Positions 8,015 to 14,592 of a DNA stretch of 15,478 nt are shown piece after piece. Each line of letters starts with the position of its first letter. The first letter of the stretch is position 1. The notes beneath the pieces were generated by a model. The model searched no databases and had not been told where the DNA came from. It was given only the letters and a program-made list of their open reading frames with translations. Source of the DNA: Winogradskyella sp. (GTDB taxonomy: Bacteria; Bacteroidota; Bacteroidia; Flavobacteriales; Flavobacteriaceae); assembly GCA_030149115.1 (NCBI GenBank), contig JASBSE010000303.1, positions 1-15,478 of the forward strand. Reading direction: 5' to 3'. A program made the position numbers and the translations under genes.

Positions 8015-8560
8015 ATGCAAATACATCATTTCATAATTTCAATTTTATTTTTGTTCGTTGGATCTTCATCGAATGATGAAACTATTAGTTGGAATGATTC
8101 TCGTAAACTCAAGTGGGAAGATTTTAAAGGTAACCCAAATTCTCAGTCAGATGCAGTGGCTTTAACAGCCTCAGGAATTACTTTTGGGTACTCTGTAAAA
8201 ACATCAGGAAAACGGGTTATTGATTATTCAACAACAGTAAAAGCACATTTTTATCCAAAAAAGTCTTGGTATCTTTCAGAAAAAGCAGACAATCATATTT
8301 TAGCACATGAGCAATTGCACTTTGATATTACAGAGCTCTACGCCAGAAAGTTTAGACAACAACTAGAGCGTTTGGTTGTTAATCAGAATATAAAAATTCA
8401 GATGACCCAAATTCATGTAGCTATTAATGAGGCTTTAGATAAGACCCAAAAAACCTACGATGAGCAAACCAATCATTCCATAATTGTTGAAGCTCAGAGC
8501 TATTGGGAAAACTACATTAAAGAAGAATTGGCTAAACTCGACCAATATAAGTCACAATAA
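8015..8560 (+). CDS. Secreted DUF922-like putative zinc protease (HEXXH)
   Basis: The protein has 181 residues. Residues 1-18 are hydrophobic with no Cys, fitting a short signal peptide or membrane anchor. Near the centre is LAHEQLHFDI, containing a perfect HEXXH zinc motif (His98, Glu99, His102), followed by a helix-rich segment and KTYDEQTNHS (144-155), which may hold the third ligand. The pattern of a WxDF block (34-37), HExxHFDI, then YDxxTxH and a final QxxW (161-164) fits DUF922, a family predicted to be secreted zinc-dependent proteases; no activity is established here. The ATG directly follows the osmC stop (TAAATG) and the next gene begins 1 bp after this stop, so it sits inside a coupled operon. 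Its substrate is unknown; the neighbouring peptidoglycan-binding protein hints at an envelope target, by context only. Confidence 0.75.
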   Translation: MQIHHFIISILFLFVGSSSNDETISWNDSRKLKWEDFKGNPNSQSDAVALTASGITFGYSVKTSGKRVIDYSTTVKAHFYPKKSWYLSEKADNHILAHEQLHFDITELYARKFRQQLERLVVNQNIKIQMTQIHVAINEALDKTQKTYDEQTNHSIIVEAQSYWENYIKEELAKLDQYKSQ

Positions 8561-8561
8561 T

Positions 8562-8813
8562 TTGGAAGGGAGCAAAGAAGCGCTTATTGAACTTGCGCAT
8601 TACAAAATGCCTTTCGGAAAATACAAAGGCGAATATTTAGTGGATATTCCAGAATATTACTACACGTGGTTTAAGCAAAAAGGATTCCCTGAAGGAAAAT
8701 TGGGTAGAATGATGATTCAAATGCATGATATAAAAATCAATGGGCTTGAAGAATTGATTTATACCATTAGGCGCGATTTTTCCAAACAAAAAACCACAAA
8801 CAAAAAAGATTAA
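8562..8813 (+). CDS. Small DUF3820 family protein, probable TTG start
   Basis: This is a small cytoplasmic protein of about 83 residues with the DUF3820 signature MPFGKYKG (16-23), followed by DIPEYYYTWF and KGFPEGKLG. The family is annotated as a putative quorum-sensing-regulated virulence factor, but no mechanism is known and I infer none. The start is ambiguous. An ATG at 8484 would overlap the previous gene by 77 bp. An ATG at 8607 would remove the KEALIELAHYK segment that precedes the signature in relatives as I recall them. A TTG at 8562, 1 bp after the previous stop, gives the expected N-terminus and matches the tight spacing of the stack, so I use it. It ends 83 bp before pyrG, which has its own promoter. 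The C-terminal tail is Lys-rich. Confidence 0.8.
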   Translation: MEGSKEALIELAHYKMPFGKYKGEYLVDIPEYYYTWFKQKGFPEGKLGRMMIQMHDIKINGLEELIYTIRRDFSKQKTTNKKD

Positions 8814-8844
8814 AAAAAGTCTGTTGATATTCGGAGAGTTTTAA

Positions 8845-8876
8845 TTGCACTTAAGCAAATTTTTATTGTAAATTTG
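8845..8876 (+). promoter_or_regulatory. pyrG promoter (TTG-N21-TAnnTTTG)
   Basis: TTG at 8845-8847 and TAAATTTG at 8869-8876 match the Bacteroidota promoter, with an exact -7 box. Transcription would start near 8881, leaving a leader of about 16 nt before the ATG at 8897. Confidence 0.7.
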
Positions 8877-8877
8877 C
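8855..8877. repeat. Perfect 8-bp inverted repeat covering the pyrG -7 box
   Basis: GCAAATTT (8855-8862) and AAATTTGC (8870-8877) are exact reverse complements around a 7-bp spacer. The right arm overlaps seven of the eight bases of the -7 box. It could be a repressor site for pyrG; it could also be a chance product of the box and AT-rich sequence. Confidence 0.45.
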
Positions 8878-8896
8878 CTGCGTTTAACAACGTAAC

Positions 8897-10513
8897 ATGA
8901 CCACAAACCCTAAGTATATTTTTGTAACAGGCGGAGTGTCTTCCTCACTAGGAAAGGGCATTATCGCTGCATCTCTCGCTAAATTATTACAAGCCCAAGG
9001 TTACAGAACTACCATTCAAAAGTTAGATCCATATATTAACATAGATCCAGGTACCTTAAATCCTTATGAGCATGGTGAGTGCTATGTTACAGATGATGGA
9101 GCCGAAACCGATTTAGATTTAGGACATTACGAGCGTTTTCTTAATGTTCCAACCTCTCAAGCTAATAACGTAACTACAGGTAGAATTTACCAAAGTGTAA
9201 TAGACAAAGAACGACGTGGAGAATTCTTGGGAAAAACTGTTCAGGTTATTCCTCATATCACTGATGAAATTAAGCATAGAATTCAAATTCTTGGGAATTC
9301 TGGTGATTATGATATTGTGATTACAGAAATAGGTGGTACAGTAGGAGATATAGAGTCTTTACCATACATCGAAGCCGTACGTCAGTTACAATGGGATTTA
9401 GGTGAACACAATGCTTTAGTAATTCACTTAACCTTAATTCCTTATTTATCTGCAGCAGGTGAATTAAAAACAAAACCAACACAACATAGTGTTAAGACCT
9501 TAATGGAGAGTGGAGTACATGCTGATATTTTAGTTTGTAGAACAGAGCATGAATTACAAGAAGGCCTAAAGGAAAAGCTAGCACGTTTTTGTAATGTAAA
9601 AAAAGAAGCTGTTATACAATCTATTGATGCTTCAACAATTTATGATGTGCCAAATTTAATGTTAGATGAAGGCTTAGATAAAGTTGTTTTACAAAAGCTA
9701 AATCTTAAGAGTGATGTTCCAAATTTAGACCGTTGGAATGAGTTTTTAAAACGTCATAAAAATCCAAAAAGTGAAGTTACTATCGGTTTAATTGGTAAAT
9801 ACGTAGAGCTTCAGGATTCCTATAAATCTATATTAGAAGCTTTTATTCATGCAGGCGCGGAGAATGAAGTTAAAGTTAATGTAGAGCCAATTCATTCAGA
9901 ATTTTTGAATGAAGATAATATAGATTTCAAGCTTGGTCATTTAGATGGTGTTTTGGTAGCGCCAGGATTTGGTGAGCGTGGTATAGAGGGGAAAATTGAC
10001 GCAGTTAGGTTTGTAAGAGAAAACAATATTCCATTTTTAGGTATTTGTTTAGGAATGCAAATGGCAGTAATAGAATATGCCAGAAATATACTCAACTTAG
10101 AAGGTGCTAACTCTTTAGAGATGGACGAGAATACACCACATCCTGTTATCAACCTTATGGAATCTCAAAAGGATGTTGTGGATAAAGGTGGTACTATGCG
10201 TTTAGGTGCTTGGGATTGCGATATCGCCGAAGGTAGTATTGCACATAAAGTTTACGGTAAAACAAGTATAAAAGAACGTCACAGACATCGTTTTGAATTT
10301 AATGATGACTATAAAGAACAGATTGAAGCGGCTGGTATGAAAGCCACAGGATTAAACCCAGAAACTGGACTTGTAGAAATTGTTGAAATACCAGAACACA
10401 ACTGGTTTGTTGGAGTACAATATCACCCTGAATATAAAAGTACAGTTGCTAATCCACATCCTTTATTTGTGGCATTTGTAAAGGCAGCATTAAAATACAA
10501 GAAGAAAAAATAA
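8897..10513 (+). CDS. pyrG: CTP synthase
   Basis: PyrG aminates UTP to CTP using ATP and glutamine, the final step of pyrimidine nucleotide synthesis, and works as a cytoplasmic tetramer. The 538-residue protein is complete. The N-terminal synthase domain has the P-loop TGGVSSSLGKG (11-21), the DPYINIDPGTLNPYEHGE block (44-61) and EIGGTVGDIES (144-154). The C-terminal class I amidotransferase has the oxyanion loop APGFGERG, nucleophile Cys384 in GICLGMQ, and His510/Glu512 in YHPEY. All catalytic residues are present. It has its own strong promoter, with a dyad over the -7 box. yidC follows 88 bp downstream with no clear promoter, so the two may be cotranscribed. Confidence 0.98.
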   Translation: MTTNPKYIFVTGGVSSSLGKGIIAASLAKLLQAQGYRTTIQKLDPYINIDPGTLNPYEHGECYVTDDGAETDLDLGHYERFLNVPTSQANNVTTGRIYQSVIDKERRGEFLGKTVQVIPHITDEIKHRIQILGNSGDYDIVITEIGGTVGDIESLPYIEAVRQLQWDLGEHNALVIHLTLIPYLSAAGELKTKPTQHSVKTLMESGVHADILVCRTEHELQEGLKEKLARFCNVKKEAVIQSIDASTIYDVPNLMLDEGLDKVVLQKLNLKSDVPNLDRWNEFLKRHKNPKSEVTIGLIGKYVELQDSYKSILEAFIHAGAENEVKVNVEPIHSEFLNEDNIDFKLGHLDGVLVAPGFGERGIEGKIDAVRFVRENNIPFLGICLGMQMAVIEYARNILNLEGANSLEMDENTPHPVINLMESQKDVVDKGGTMRLGAWDCDIAEGSIAHKVYGKTSIKERHRHRFEFNDDYKEQIEAAGMKATGLNPETGLVEIVEIPEHNWFVGVQYHPEYKSTVANPHPLFVAFVKAALKYKKKK

Positions 10514-10549
10514 TATGCCACTTTGGCGTAAAACGAAATTTGGATTGCT

Positions 10550-10566
10550 TTTTGGGATAGCCAAAA
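10550..10566 (+). repeat. Short inverted repeat in the pyrG-yidC gap
   Basis: TTTTGG (10550-10555) and CCAAAA (10561-10566) pair around a 5-nt loop. No T-run follows, so it is not a convincing terminator. The 88-bp gap holds no exact TAnnTTTG box; the nearest is GAAATTTG near 10535-10542, without a properly spaced TTG. Confidence 0.25.
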
Positions 10567-10601
10567 TATTAATCAATCAATCGTAGTGTACGAACTAAAT
10601 T

Positions 10602-12512
10602 ATGGAAGAAAAGAAACTCGATGTTAAATCAATAATAGGATTCGTTCTTATTTTCGGAATCCTGGTGTATATGATGTATCAGAATGCACCATCACCAGAA
10701 GAGATTGAAGCACAAAAGAAAGCGGAGCAAGAGCAAGTCGAAGCAGAGAAAAAGAATAGTAAGCAAAACGAAGCTGTTGTAACTACTTCAGAAGATTATA
10801 GTAGTACGCAAGTTGTAGATTCTACACAACGTGCTGCACTTCAAAATAAATTAGGAGCAATATCTTATGCTTCAACACTGCCAGGTTCAGAGTTTACAAC
10901 TGTAGAGACTGATGTTTTTAGCCTAAAATTTAAAAGAAAAGGTGGTCATTTAGCAGAGGTAAAACTTAAAAAGTTTGTAGACTACGATTCAGTACCTGTC
11001 TACCTTGTTAAAGATGATAATAGTGATTTTAATATCACATTTAGCACTTCAGATAGTCGTACACACAATACTAAAGATCATCCGTTTCAACCAAGTGTAA
11101 CTAAAAGTGGTGAGAATACAATCGTATCTATGAAGCTTAAATTTTCTGAAACAGAATATTTAGAGTATAGATATGAGTTAAAACCAGATGATTACATGAT
11201 TGACTTTTCAATCAAGTCTCAAGGTTTAAGTGGAGTGTTTAATACGTCTCAGCCAATTACTTTAGATTGGAAACAAAAAGGAATTAGACATGCTAAGAGT
11301 ATTAGTTATGAAAACCGCTACACGCGTTTAACATACATGCACGAAGAAGACCGTGTAGAAAAGTTATCCCAAATGGGTAATGATGAAGAAACGGTAGAAG
11401 ATATAGAGTGGTTATCATACAGACAGCACTTTTTTAGTTCAATTTTAGTTGCTAATGACAAGCCGTTTTCTAAAGCAGAATTAACTTCTCAAAATTTAGT
11501 TGAAGACGAAGAAGTAGATTCTCTATATACAAAATTATACACCTCCAAAATACCTTTAGCCTATAATGGTGGTGAGGTAAACAAAAATTTAGGGCTTTAC
11601 TACGGACCAACCGATGCTAAGGTTTTGAAGGCCTACGACAAGAATTTACAAGAAAGCATTCCCTTTGGATGGGGAATTTTTGGATGGATAAACAAAGCTT
11701 TATTTATTCCGTTGTTTGGTTGGTTAAGTAGTATGTTACCATACGGTATTGCTATTATTGTTATGACGATTTTAGTAAAACTCATGTTGTCTTTTGTACA
11801 GTACAAACAGTTCTTATCTCAGGCTAAAATGAAAATTTTAAAGCCAGAATTAGAAGCCATAAGAGAAAAATACAAAGACAACAAGTTAAAAGCTCAGCAA
11901 GAAACTATGGCGTTGCAAAACAAAGCAGGAGCAAGTCCTCTAAGTGGTTGTTTACCTGGTTTAATGCAGATTCCTGTGTTCTATGCATTGTTTATGTTTT
12001 TCCCAACAGCATTCGATTTAAGACAAAAAAGTTTCCTGTGGGCAGACGATTTAAGTTCGTATGATTCTATAGCAGATTTATCGTTCAATATACCACTTTA
12101 CGGTGATCACGTAGCATTATTCCCAATATTGGCAGCCATTGCTATTTTCTTCTACATGAAGATGACTACAGGTCAGCAAACCGCTATGCAACCAGCGCCT
12201 CAAGAAGGTATGCCAGATATGAGCAAAATGATGAAGTACATGATTTATTTCTCACCAATATTAATGTTAATCTTCTTTAATAACTATGCTTCTGGTTTAA
12301 GTTTGTATTACTTTATTTCTAACTTAATTAGTATTGGTATTATGTTAGTAATTAAAAACTACATTATCGATGAGGATAAAGTATTAGCTAAAATAGAAGT
12401 AAGTAAGAGTAAGCCTAAAAAACAAAATAAGTTTCAAAGAAAAATGGCTGAAATGATGGAGCAAGCCGAACAACAAAAACAAGCACAGCAAAAACAAAGA
12501 CGTAAAAAGTAA
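10602..12512 (+). CDS. yidC: Membrane protein insertase YidC
   Basis: YidC inserts and folds inner-membrane proteins, alone or with Sec. This 636-residue protein has the Gram-negative layout: an N-terminal anchor helix (10-26), a charged linker, a large periplasmic domain (about 85-350), then the conserved core from about 357. Core hydrophobic helices lie near 380-400, 452-470, 505-520, 545-560 and 565-588, joined by the cytoplasmic helical hairpin YKQFLSQAKMKILKPELEAI (401-420). ASPLSGCLPGLMQIPVF (444-460) is the expected motif. The tail (603-636) is Lys, Gln and Arg rich and probably binds ribosomes. The position matching the groove Arg of E. coli YidC appears to be Lys393 (ILVKLM). There is no lipobox Cys. 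It ends before a strong terminator shared with the convergent FAS1 gene. Confidence 0.97.
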   Translation: MEEKKLDVKSIIGFVLIFGILVYMMYQNAPSPEEIEAQKKAEQEQVEAEKKNSKQNEAVVTTSEDYSSTQVVDSTQRAALQNKLGAISYASTLPGSEFTTVETDVFSLKFKRKGGHLAEVKLKKFVDYDSVPVYLVKDDNSDFNITFSTSDSRTHNTKDHPFQPSVTKSGENTIVSMKLKFSETEYLEYRYELKPDDYMIDFSIKSQGLSGVFNTSQPITLDWKQKGIRHAKSISYENRYTRLTYMHEEDRVEKLSQMGNDEETVEDIEWLSYRQHFFSSILVANDKPFSKAELTSQNLVEDEEVDSLYTKLYTSKIPLAYNGGEVNKNLGLYYGPTDAKVLKAYDKNLQESIPFGWGIFGWINKALFIPLFGWLSSMLPYGIAIIVMTILVKLMLSFVQYKQFLSQAKMKILKPELEAIREKYKDNKLKAQQETMALQNKAGASPLSGCLPGLMQIPVFYALFMFFPTAFDLRQKSFLWADDLSSYDSIADLSFNIPLYGDHVALFPILAAIAIFFYMKMTTGQQTAMQPAPQEGMPDMSKMMKYMIYFSPILMLIFFNNYASGLSLYYFISNLISIGIMLVIKNYIIDEDKVLAKIEVSKSKPKKQNKFQRKMAEMMEQAEQQKQAQQKQRRKK

Positions 12513-12564
12513 GCGTGCTTAAATAGTTATTTTAATAAAATTCTAAATTAGCTTTAGAAAATAA

Positions 12565-12590
12565 AAAACCCAGACAATCGTCTGGGTTTT
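12565..12590. terminator. Bidirectional rho-independent terminator between yidC and the FAS1 lipoprotein gene
   Basis: AAAACCCAGAC (12565-12575) and GTCTGGGTTTT (12580-12590) form a perfect 11-bp stem with a 4-nt loop. On the plus strand the stem ends in TTTT; on the minus strand the T-run is longer (six T, then ATTTT). It can stop both convergent genes, and more strongly the minus-strand one. It is the only obvious feature in the 135-bp gap. Confidence 0.93.
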
Positions 12591-12647
12591 CTACTACTAA
12601 CTAAATCAATCAATATAAAAATGAGGTCATCAGCCTCGACTCTTATC

Positions 12648-13637
12648 TTAAGGTTGTGGTGATAAAATTACTTTGTCAATAACATGAACAACACCATTAA
12701 TTCCTTGAATATCTACTAACGTTGTTACAATATTACTTACACGACCATTAGGGTCAATCAATGTGAAATTAGTATTGTCAGCTGTGATGTTTCCGCCAAT
12801 CGTAGCTACTGTTCCATTAGGTAAACCACTAGATTGTACATTATCACCTACTATGTGGTAAGTCAATACAGCATCAACGGTAGCGGTATCTAAATCTGTT
12901 AAGGCGTTTAGGTTCAATTCGGCTAATAAAGACACAAAGGCATTATTAGTTGGTGCAAATACTGTAAATGGGCCTGCTTCACTATCAGAAACTGTATTAA
13001 TATAAGGTACTGTTGGCATACCAGTGTCTGCATAGGTAAGCGCGTCAACTAAAATAGATAGCGAAGGATTTGATGTTGCAAATGTTGCAATTGTTGGTAG
13101 ATCAATAACAGTATCAACAATATGAATAGTACCATTTGTTGCAGTTAAATCTGGCATATCTACAGTAGATTGTCCATTGATTACTACATTATTAGAAGTA
13201 TTAAAATATAAACTTAAATTTTCTCCATTAGGTCCTGTGGCTGCTACGTTAGTATAGCCAGAGCCTGCATTAACCAAATCTGTAGATGATAGGTTTTGAC
13301 CAATAATAACGTGGTTTAAAAGAATGTTTCTTACTAAGGCTTCTTCAGTTGTAGAGAGGTTGTTTAAGTCTAATCCTGTTGCTGTTAGTAGTGCATTAAA
13401 AGCATCATTGTCAGGAGCAAAAACAGTGAAAGGTCCTGTGCCTTGTAACGTTGTTACAAGGTCTGTTGCTTCTAAAGCAGCAGCTAAAGAAGTTAAACCG
13501 TTTGCTAAGGCTACATCAACAACTGTTGTAGATTGTACACCTGGTCCATTGTTGTCATCGTCGTTACTACATCCAGTAACACCTAAAACCAATAGAAATA
13601 CTGTCAGTAATTTGAAAGTTTTTGAAATAATTTTCAT
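12648..13637 (-). CDS. Lipoprotein with two FAS1 (fasciclin) domains
   Basis: The 329-residue protein begins with a lipoprotein signal peptide; the lipobox VTGC makes Cys23 the lipidated residue. SNDDDNN follows directly, an acidic stretch of the kind that in Bacteroidota can direct lipoproteins to the cell surface. Two FAS1 domains occupy about 38-180 and 184-326. Each has the H1 motif GPFTVFAP (68-75, 222-229), a central NHVI or YHIV, and the H2 motif IHIVDTVI or VHVIDKVI. FAS1 domains usually mediate adhesion to other proteins, glycans or surfaces; no enzymatic residues are expected. It is transcribed convergently to yidC and divergently from the YwqK-like gene. The start at 13637 is supported by the signal peptide. 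Long Thr, Asn and Asp content and few Lys are normal for exposed domains. Its ligand is unknown. Confidence 0.92.
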   Translation of the reverse strand: MKIISKTFKLLTVFLLVLGVTGCSNDDDNNGPGVQSTTVVDVALANGLTSLAAALEATDLVTTLQGTGPFTVFAPDNDAFNALLTATGLDLNNLSTTEEALVRNILLNHVIIGQNLSSTDLVNAGSGYTNVAATGPNGENLSLYFNTSNNVVINGQSTVDMPDLTATNGTIHIVDTVIDLPTIATFATSNPSLSILVDALTYADTGMPTVPYINTVSDSEAGPFTVFAPTNNAFVSLLAELNLNALTDLDTATVDAVLTYHIVGDNVQSSGLPNGTVATIGGNITADNTNFTLIDPNGRVSNIVTTLVDIQGINGVVHVIDKVILSPQP

Positions 13638-13654
13638 TTTTTTGAGTTTTTAAA

Positions 13655-13702
13655 TTGTTCAACATTGCACAAACTCGATTAGTTTGTTTAACTAAATTAC
13701 AA
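13655..13702. promoter_or_regulatory. Divergent promoter region for the FAS1 and YwqK-like genes, with central dyad
   Basis: The 66-bp gap contains a perfect inverted repeat, ACAAACT (13669-13675) and AGTTTGT (13681-13687), around 5 bp. Each arm supplies the TTTG half of a -7 box pointing outward: plus strand TTAGTTTG (13679-13686) with TTG at 13655-13657, and minus strand CGAGTTTG (13677-13670) with a TTG read from 13702-13700. Spacings are 21 and 22 bp. The TA half of the box is imperfect on both sides, so strength is uncertain. Confidence 0.45.
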
Positions 13703-13703
13703 A

Positions 13704-14414
13704 ATGATTAAACAAAAAGTTTATTTCAGTTTTATTTTTACAATAATTTTAACAATAACATATGGGCAAAAGCCAGTAAATCAATTTGATAAAAACGGTA
13801 AACGCCACGGTATTTGGACAAAGAACTACCATAAGACCGATGAAAAGCGATACGAAGGTCAATTTATTCACGGCAAAGAGGTTGATACCTTTAAGTATTA
13901 TACACTTTCTAATGGTAAAAGCGTACTAAGTGCCACAAAGGTTTTTAATTTAAAAGACAGTTTATCTGATGTAAAATTTTTCACCTCTAAAGGAAAAGTC
14001 ATTAGTGAAGGAAAAATGAACGGTAAGCGTTACATTGGGCAATGGGTATTTTATCATAGAGACTCTTCGGCAAAAATGATTGTAGAAAATTATAATGATG
14101 ATGGTAAACTGGAAGGAGCTAGAACGGTGTTTTACGAAAACGGTTTGGTGGCAGAAGAGACGTACTATACTAATGGTAAATTAGAAGGACATTGCAAATG
14201 GTTTTCCGAAAGCAATTTACTTTTAAGAGAATCGGTATATAAAAATGGAGAACGTAATGGCAAGACCATTAATTATGATGCAAGTGGAAATAAAGTTTCC
14301 GAAGGTGAATATACCAAGGATTTAAAATCAGGAATTTGGAAGTATTACGAATCCGGAAAACTCAAAAAAGAAATAGACCACACCAACAACAAGGTTATAA
14401 AAAAATACAAATAG
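13704..14414 (+). CDS. Secreted YwqK/MORN-like repeat protein
   Basis: The protein has 236 residues with a signal peptide ending near Gly21 (ITYG|QK). The mature part is a chain of roughly 22-24-residue repeats built on NGK/E-x-x-G-x-W/T-x-x-Y, such as NGKRHGIW (31-38), NGKRYIGQW, GKLEGARTVFY, NGKLEGHCKWF, NGERNGKTINY and KSGIWKYYESGKL. This pattern belongs to the MORN-variant family often labelled YwqK antitoxin. No toxin gene is adjacent and the protein is predicted to be exported, so an antitoxin role is not supported here; a structural or binding role in the envelope is more likely, but unknown. It is followed at once by two hairpins and then mnmA, which has its own promoter. It diverges from the FAS1 lipoprotein gene over 66 bp, so the two may be coregulated. 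Confidence 0.85.
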   Translation: MIKQKVYFSFIFTIILTITYGQKPVNQFDKNGKRHGIWTKNYHKTDEKRYEGQFIHGKEVDTFKYYTLSNGKSVLSATKVFNLKDSLSDVKFFTSKGKVISEGKMNGKRYIGQWVFYHRDSSAKMIVENYNDDGKLEGARTVFYENGLVAEETYYTNGKLEGHCKWFSESNLLLRESVYKNGERNGKTINYDASGNKVSEGEYTKDLKSGIWKYYESGKLKKEIDHTNNKVIKKYK

Positions 14415-14418
14415 TTTT

Positions 14419-14441
14419 AAACTATAAATATTATAGTTTTT
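14419..14441 (+). terminator. AT-rich hairpin terminator after the YwqK-like gene
   Basis: AAACTATAA (14419-14427) and TTATAGTTT (14431-14439) form a perfect 9-bp stem with a 3-nt loop, and the right arm runs on into TT for a T-run of five. It begins 5 nt after the stop codon. The low G+C stem makes it weaker than a classical terminator. Confidence 0.6.
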
Positions 14442-14444
14442 AGG

Positions 14445-14474
14445 AATAGCAGTCTGTATTGGATTGCTATTTTT
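14445..14474 (+). terminator. Second terminator hairpin before mnmA
   Basis: AATAGCAGTC (14445-14454) pairs with GATTGCTATT (14462-14471), ten pairs with one G·U, around a 7-nt loop, followed by TTT-A-TTT. It lies 5 bp after the previous hairpin, giving tandem terminators. Its loop and right arm overlap the -33 region of the mnmA promoter. Confidence 0.75.
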
Positions 14475-14487
14475 ATTTGTAATTTTG
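14459..14487 (+). promoter_or_regulatory. mnmA promoter (TTG-N18-TAnnTTTG)
   Basis: TTG at 14459-14461, an 18-bp gap and TAATTTTG at 14480-14487 give an exact -7 box with the same spacing as at guaA. Transcription should start near 14491, about 100 nt before the ATG. The -33 TTG sits in the loop of the upstream terminator. Confidence 0.7.
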
Positions 14488-14592
14488 CCGAAGTTTTTCG
14501 GACAAAGATATTACTCATTACTTTGTGAGCATCGACTTCAAGGAAAGGATGCATCCATAAAAAAGAGTAAAAAGGAAATCAGGTCAATTAAT
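14488..14592 (+). other. Long 5' leader of mnmA with small dyads
   Basis: The leader of about 100 nt is unusual beside the other short leaders here. It holds a 5-bp hairpin CCGAA-GTTT-TTCGG (14488-14501) at its very 5' end, a CTCA/TGAG pair (14514-14517, 14526-14529), a perfect 10-bp palindrome GGATGCATCC (14547-14556), and a purine-rich stretch before the ATG that could bind the ribosome. I recognise no known riboswitch. Confidence 0.35.

Noticed and set aside
9937..10152. Minus-strand frame within pyrG
   Set aside because: It is antisense to the amidotransferase domain of pyrG and has no features of its own.
10568..10582. AATC repeats before yidC, with a similar ATCAATCAAT near 12605
   Set aside because: Two or three copies of a 4-bp unit in AT-rich spacer carry no significance by themselves.
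13324..13653. 109-codon plus-strand frame antisense to the FAS1 gene
   Set aside because: It is a shadow of the FAS1 coding frame, with no recognisable domain, and crosses that gene's start.
14525..14560. GTG-started 11-codon frame in the mnmA leader as a real gene
   Set aside because: It is too short and has no clear ribosome-binding site; kept only as a note under the leader finding.
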